A stretch of DNA of 64,000 nt, taken from assembly GCA_947683625.1 (NCBI GenBank), contig CANTUR010000611.1, forward strand, positions 372,001 to 436,000, in the 5' to 3' direction. How positions within the stretch are numbered: position 1 is the stretch's first letter; every line of letters begins with the position of its first letter. Origin of the DNA: Mallotus nudiflorus (Eukaryota > Streptophyta > Magnoliopsida > Malpighiales > Euphorbiaceae). Positions 61,061-64,000 of the stretch are shown here, piece after piece. Made by a program: the position numbers and the translations under genes. The notes under the pieces are model-generated. The model was not told where the DNA came from and searched no databases. It was given only the letters and a program-made list of their open reading frames with translations.

Positions 61061-61990
61061 ACTTGATCTCCTCGAATTGATAGTCTATGGTTGACTTTAA
61101 TTGGAGTCTCGGTGGCTTATAATCAAGCATGTTTGTTTTTGTCAATAAGTCCATTACATACTTTTGTTAGCAGAGGGAAATCCTTTAAGCTGATTTTGAA
61201 ACTTTAATTCCCAAAAAATAGTTCAAGTTACCTAAATCCTTAAGTTCAAACTCAGCTGCTAACTATCTTTGCAAGATTGTTGTCTCACTCGAATCATTTC
61301 CAATGACCACTATATCATTAACATACATAATCAAAATGGTGACTTTTCCTAACTTCTATTTGATCAATAGCATACGATCAACATCATTTTTCTTATAACC
61401 AAGCTTTTTTATAAAATTTAAGAGTCATCTAAACCACGTTTGAGGCAATTACTTAAGTCCATACAATGCCTTTTTTAGTTTGCATACTCGGTCAGTACAT
61501 CTTATTTCAGGTGGTGGATCCATATACACTTCTTCATCTATAGTTCCATTCAAAAAAGCATTCTTCACATCAAATTGTTTTAGTGGCCAGTCCAGATTAG
61601 CAGTTAAGGAAATAAGAAGTCAGATGGTGTTCATTTTTGCTACTGGGGCAAATGTATCTTCATATTCAATTTTATACTTTTAAGTATATCCTTTTGTTAC
61701 CAATCGATTTTTATATCAATTAATGCTTCCATCAAGATTGAGTTTGACAGTGAATATCCACCTATAGCCTACCGTTTTCTTTCCTTTTAGGAGTGGAAAA
61801 AGAACCCATATTCAATTCTTCTACAATGCCTCTATTTCATCATTCATGGCTTTTTTCCAATCCAGATTAGCTAAAGCCTCATACACACTCAAATTAGATA
61901 TAGTAGATAATTGATTCATAGTATATGCATGAGATTTAGACAAACAGTTGGTTGATATAAGATTATTGATAGGATATTTAGCTTTGGTAT
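61061..61990 (-). pseudogene. Copia reverse transcriptase
   Basis: The minus strand reads YEDTFAPVAKMNTI, then LDWPLKQFDVKNAFLNGTIDEEVYMDPPP, then CKLKKALYGLK, then ELKDLGNLNYFLGI. In-frame stops sit where the family has Gln or Arg. The catalytic box reads YVND (61314-61325) instead of YVDD, which would abolish polymerase activity. Confidence 0.88.
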
Positions 61991-63413
61991 GAAGGTCTGG
62001 ATCATATTATTTTTTTGGAATCCCTCTATTGATTTTAGAAGGATAATAAGGCTCAATATTTGGAGTTACTAGGGGAGATGAGTTTACCTTATTATGCATA
62101 TTCAAAGTTTCTTTAACTTCTGGTATAGGTTGGGAAGATGTACTATCTTGATTTATTTTAAGTCTATGCAAAATATTTAGATTATCATCAATCATTTATC
62201 CAGATGAGATGCTCAGACCACTCAAAACATCAGATGTCTGTCTATGTGAGATACTCAAAACATTTGAGATACTCGAATAACTTAAAACATTAGATATCTA
62301 TCCAGGTAAGATACTTGGGACATTTGAGATACTTGAAAAACTCAAAACATCATATGTTTGTCCAAGTGAGATGCTCAAAACATTTGAGATACTCGGAACA
62401 TTCGAACACTAAGAGTGCTATCTTCAAAGATATTTGGAATTCTCTCCCCCTAAAGAGAGCACTCGGATTGGGTGAAAAATGGAGCATTTTCATGGAATTG
62501 AACATCCTGAGTTACATACATCTTTTTTGCATTTGGATCATAACACCGATATCCCTTTTGTAGATCCACATGACCAATAAAGATACATTGGATAGCTTGA
62601 GGATCTAATTTGCCAAGTTACTAATGAACATATGCCAAGCATCTAAAGATTCAGGGCTTAAGATTATTAAGAGGTGAAGATATGACAAGTTTCTAAAGTT
62701 TCTGAAGAGGTGTTTTGAAGTCAAGTACTCTTAATAGAGTCTGGTTTATGAGATATACAGCGAATCATACAGCCTCTCTCTAGTATTCTTGAGGAACATT
62801 CATGTCAAAAAATGATGCTCAGACGACTTCCAATAATTGTCGATTCTTTCATTCAGCTATACCATTGTTGGGGAGTGCCGACACAGTGTTTCGTGGCAAC
62901 TCTTAAAATTCATTAAGAGCTTAGTTAAGATACTCTCCACCATTGTTAGACTACAAGACTCAGATTTTACTCTAGAATTGCATAGCCACCATTTTGTACA
63001 GGTCCCAAAAAGCAGAACACACATCTCCTTTATTTGAAAGTAGTGATACCTAAGTCATTCGAGTACATTCATCATTAAACATTACAAAAAATCGAGCACT
63101 AGACAGAGTAGTAATCTGAGTAGGTTTCTATACATTAGAATGAATGGTCATAAATGGAATTGAATTTTTATTATAATTTGGTACATATAAGATCTGGTGG
63201 CTTTTTGCCAATTCATAAATATCACACTTGAATTCAGAGTCTATGGTACTAAAAAATAATTCCAGTTTTATTTTTTTAAGATAATGAAAAGAAAGATAAC
63301 CAAGACGATGATACTACAAAATAACTTGGTCTTTAGCCGAGCAACTTTTACCAACCTTATTGACTTGACTTGACTTCTAACTTGGATCACCATGTAAATT
63401 AAGATAGTACAAC
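61991..63413 (-). pseudogene. Copia integrase and linker
   Basis: Only broken frames; position between protease and RT and phrases such as the GHVD/GYRCYDP-like segment near 62520-62580 (plus strand taacaccgatatccc) support integrase C-terminal sequence. A run of repeated 'gatactc.aaaacat' phrases at 62200-62420 encodes a Ser-rich repeated linker. Confidence 0.6.
62200..62420. repeat. Short phrase repeat in the Copia linker
   Basis: Gagatactcaaaacatttgag-type phrases recur about seven times at irregular spacing of roughly 20-35 bases in the segment between integrase and RT. Confidence 0.7.
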
Positions 63414-64000
63414 TCAAGATTTCAGTGATTTATCAACAGATAATATATTACAAGAAAAAGAAGGAACAATAAGAATAGTATCTAAACTAAGAGAGTCAAA
63501 GTTAAATATTGATCCCTCATAAGTGACCGGTGTTATACCTCTATTAGCAGTCAGAATATTTTGTTGGGTTAATGGTCGGATGGATGTAAGATGGTGAGTG
63601 GAGTTTGTCATATGATCAGTAGCACCTGTATTATTAATCCATGTATTATTTCGAGTAAGATTTTTCATACCTGATGTTGTATCAAGATCACCACTTGGTT
63701 TAATATCATTAGAGGTAGCAATTGCAGCTTTTCTGAGCTTCTTACAACACTTTCTATTGAAATAACACCATTTTGGATATCCCACAATTTTATAGCATCC
63801 TTGGAGTGTCCAACTTCGCCATAATGAGTACAAGTGTATGTGATGGACTTACTCGATACTTTCCCTTTGAACTGGGGATGGGTTTGAGCTACTACCAGTA
63901 CTGCATGGTCCAACATAATCTTCAGCCCTTCCATCATATGTTGCTAGTTGTGATCCTTCCACAAACATGCATAACCATACTCGAGATTAAGAAGTGGATC
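63414..64000 (-). pseudogene. Copia Gag zinc knuckle and protease
   Basis: 63414-63833 reads GYPKW, then TWINNTGATDHMTNSTHHLTSI, the Copia protease with its active site D-[TS]-G changed to N-T-G (family WI.D.GAT.H.T), so it is likely inactive. It ends SFSCNILSVDKSLKS. 63665-63937 carries the knuckle in another frame (CTHYGEVGHSKD, family C..C...GH....C), with the last Cys displaced by a frame change. Confidence 0.82.

Larger units (their letters stand above)
60140..64000 (-). mobile_element. Ty1/Copia element, 3' part, running off the right edge
   Basis: Minus-strand order from the right edge: Gag zinc-knuckle/protease, integrase, RT, RNase H, polypurine tract, 3' LTR. Integrase precedes RT, which defines Copia. 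The 5' LTR and part of Gag are outside the window. Numerous in-frame stops show it is dead. Confidence 0.88.

Overview
This is eudicot nuclear DNA from an A+T-rich, transposon-dense region. It has no bacterial-type gene layout. Nearly all of it is nested LTR retrotransposons, and their identity comes from recognisable Gag, protease, RT, RNase H and integrase fragments, LTR pairs, primer-binding sites and target-site duplications (TSDs). Host-type sequence survives only in gaps. One gap holds a gene combining a decayed P-loop NTPase-like part, DC1 (C1-like) zinc modules and a jacalin-like lectin domain. Another holds a PR-1 (CAP) gene remnant. A tRNA-derived SINE is visible twice.

Layout. 1-3439: 3' end of a plus-strand Ty3/Gypsy Tat-lineage element (element 1), with antisense ORF remnant, 37-bp and 45-bp tandem arrays, polypurine tract and 3' LTR. 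3440-7313: host DNA with the P-loop/DC1/jacalin gene. 7314-16643: complete but decayed minus-strand Tat element (element 2; 417-bp LTRs, 87-bp array, antisense ORF, integrase, dual RNase H, RT, Gag). 16644-20312: host DNA with the SINE fragment and PR-1 remnant. 20313-34284: complete minus-strand Athila element (TSD CTTCT), split at 27562-30811 by a 3.25-kb solo LTR of a second family, here called B (TSD GTCTG). 34315-39394: another B solo LTR (TSD GATTA), which contains a solo LTR of a Tat family, here called A, at 34341-36123. 39395-40836: host gap with a SINE. 40837-59994: complete minus-strand family A (Tat/Ogre-like) element (element 4, TSD CCCTT) with a third B solo LTR at 56276-59532 (TSD ATTTA) inside its 5' LTR. 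60140-64000: minus-strand Ty1/Copia element running off the right edge.

The Gypsy elements are non-functional relics whose frames are broken largely by stops explainable as C-to-T changes. The three Tat-type elements share one 3' architecture: pol, then an ORF on the opposite strand, then tandem repeats, polypurine tract and LTR. A sits inside B and B sits inside A, so the two families were active in overlapping periods. The most unusual points are the P-loop/DC1/jacalin fusion, the repeated antisense-ORF-plus-array layout, short palindromic word arrays in the LTRs, and a conserved copy of the primer-binding-site 10-mer inside U5.
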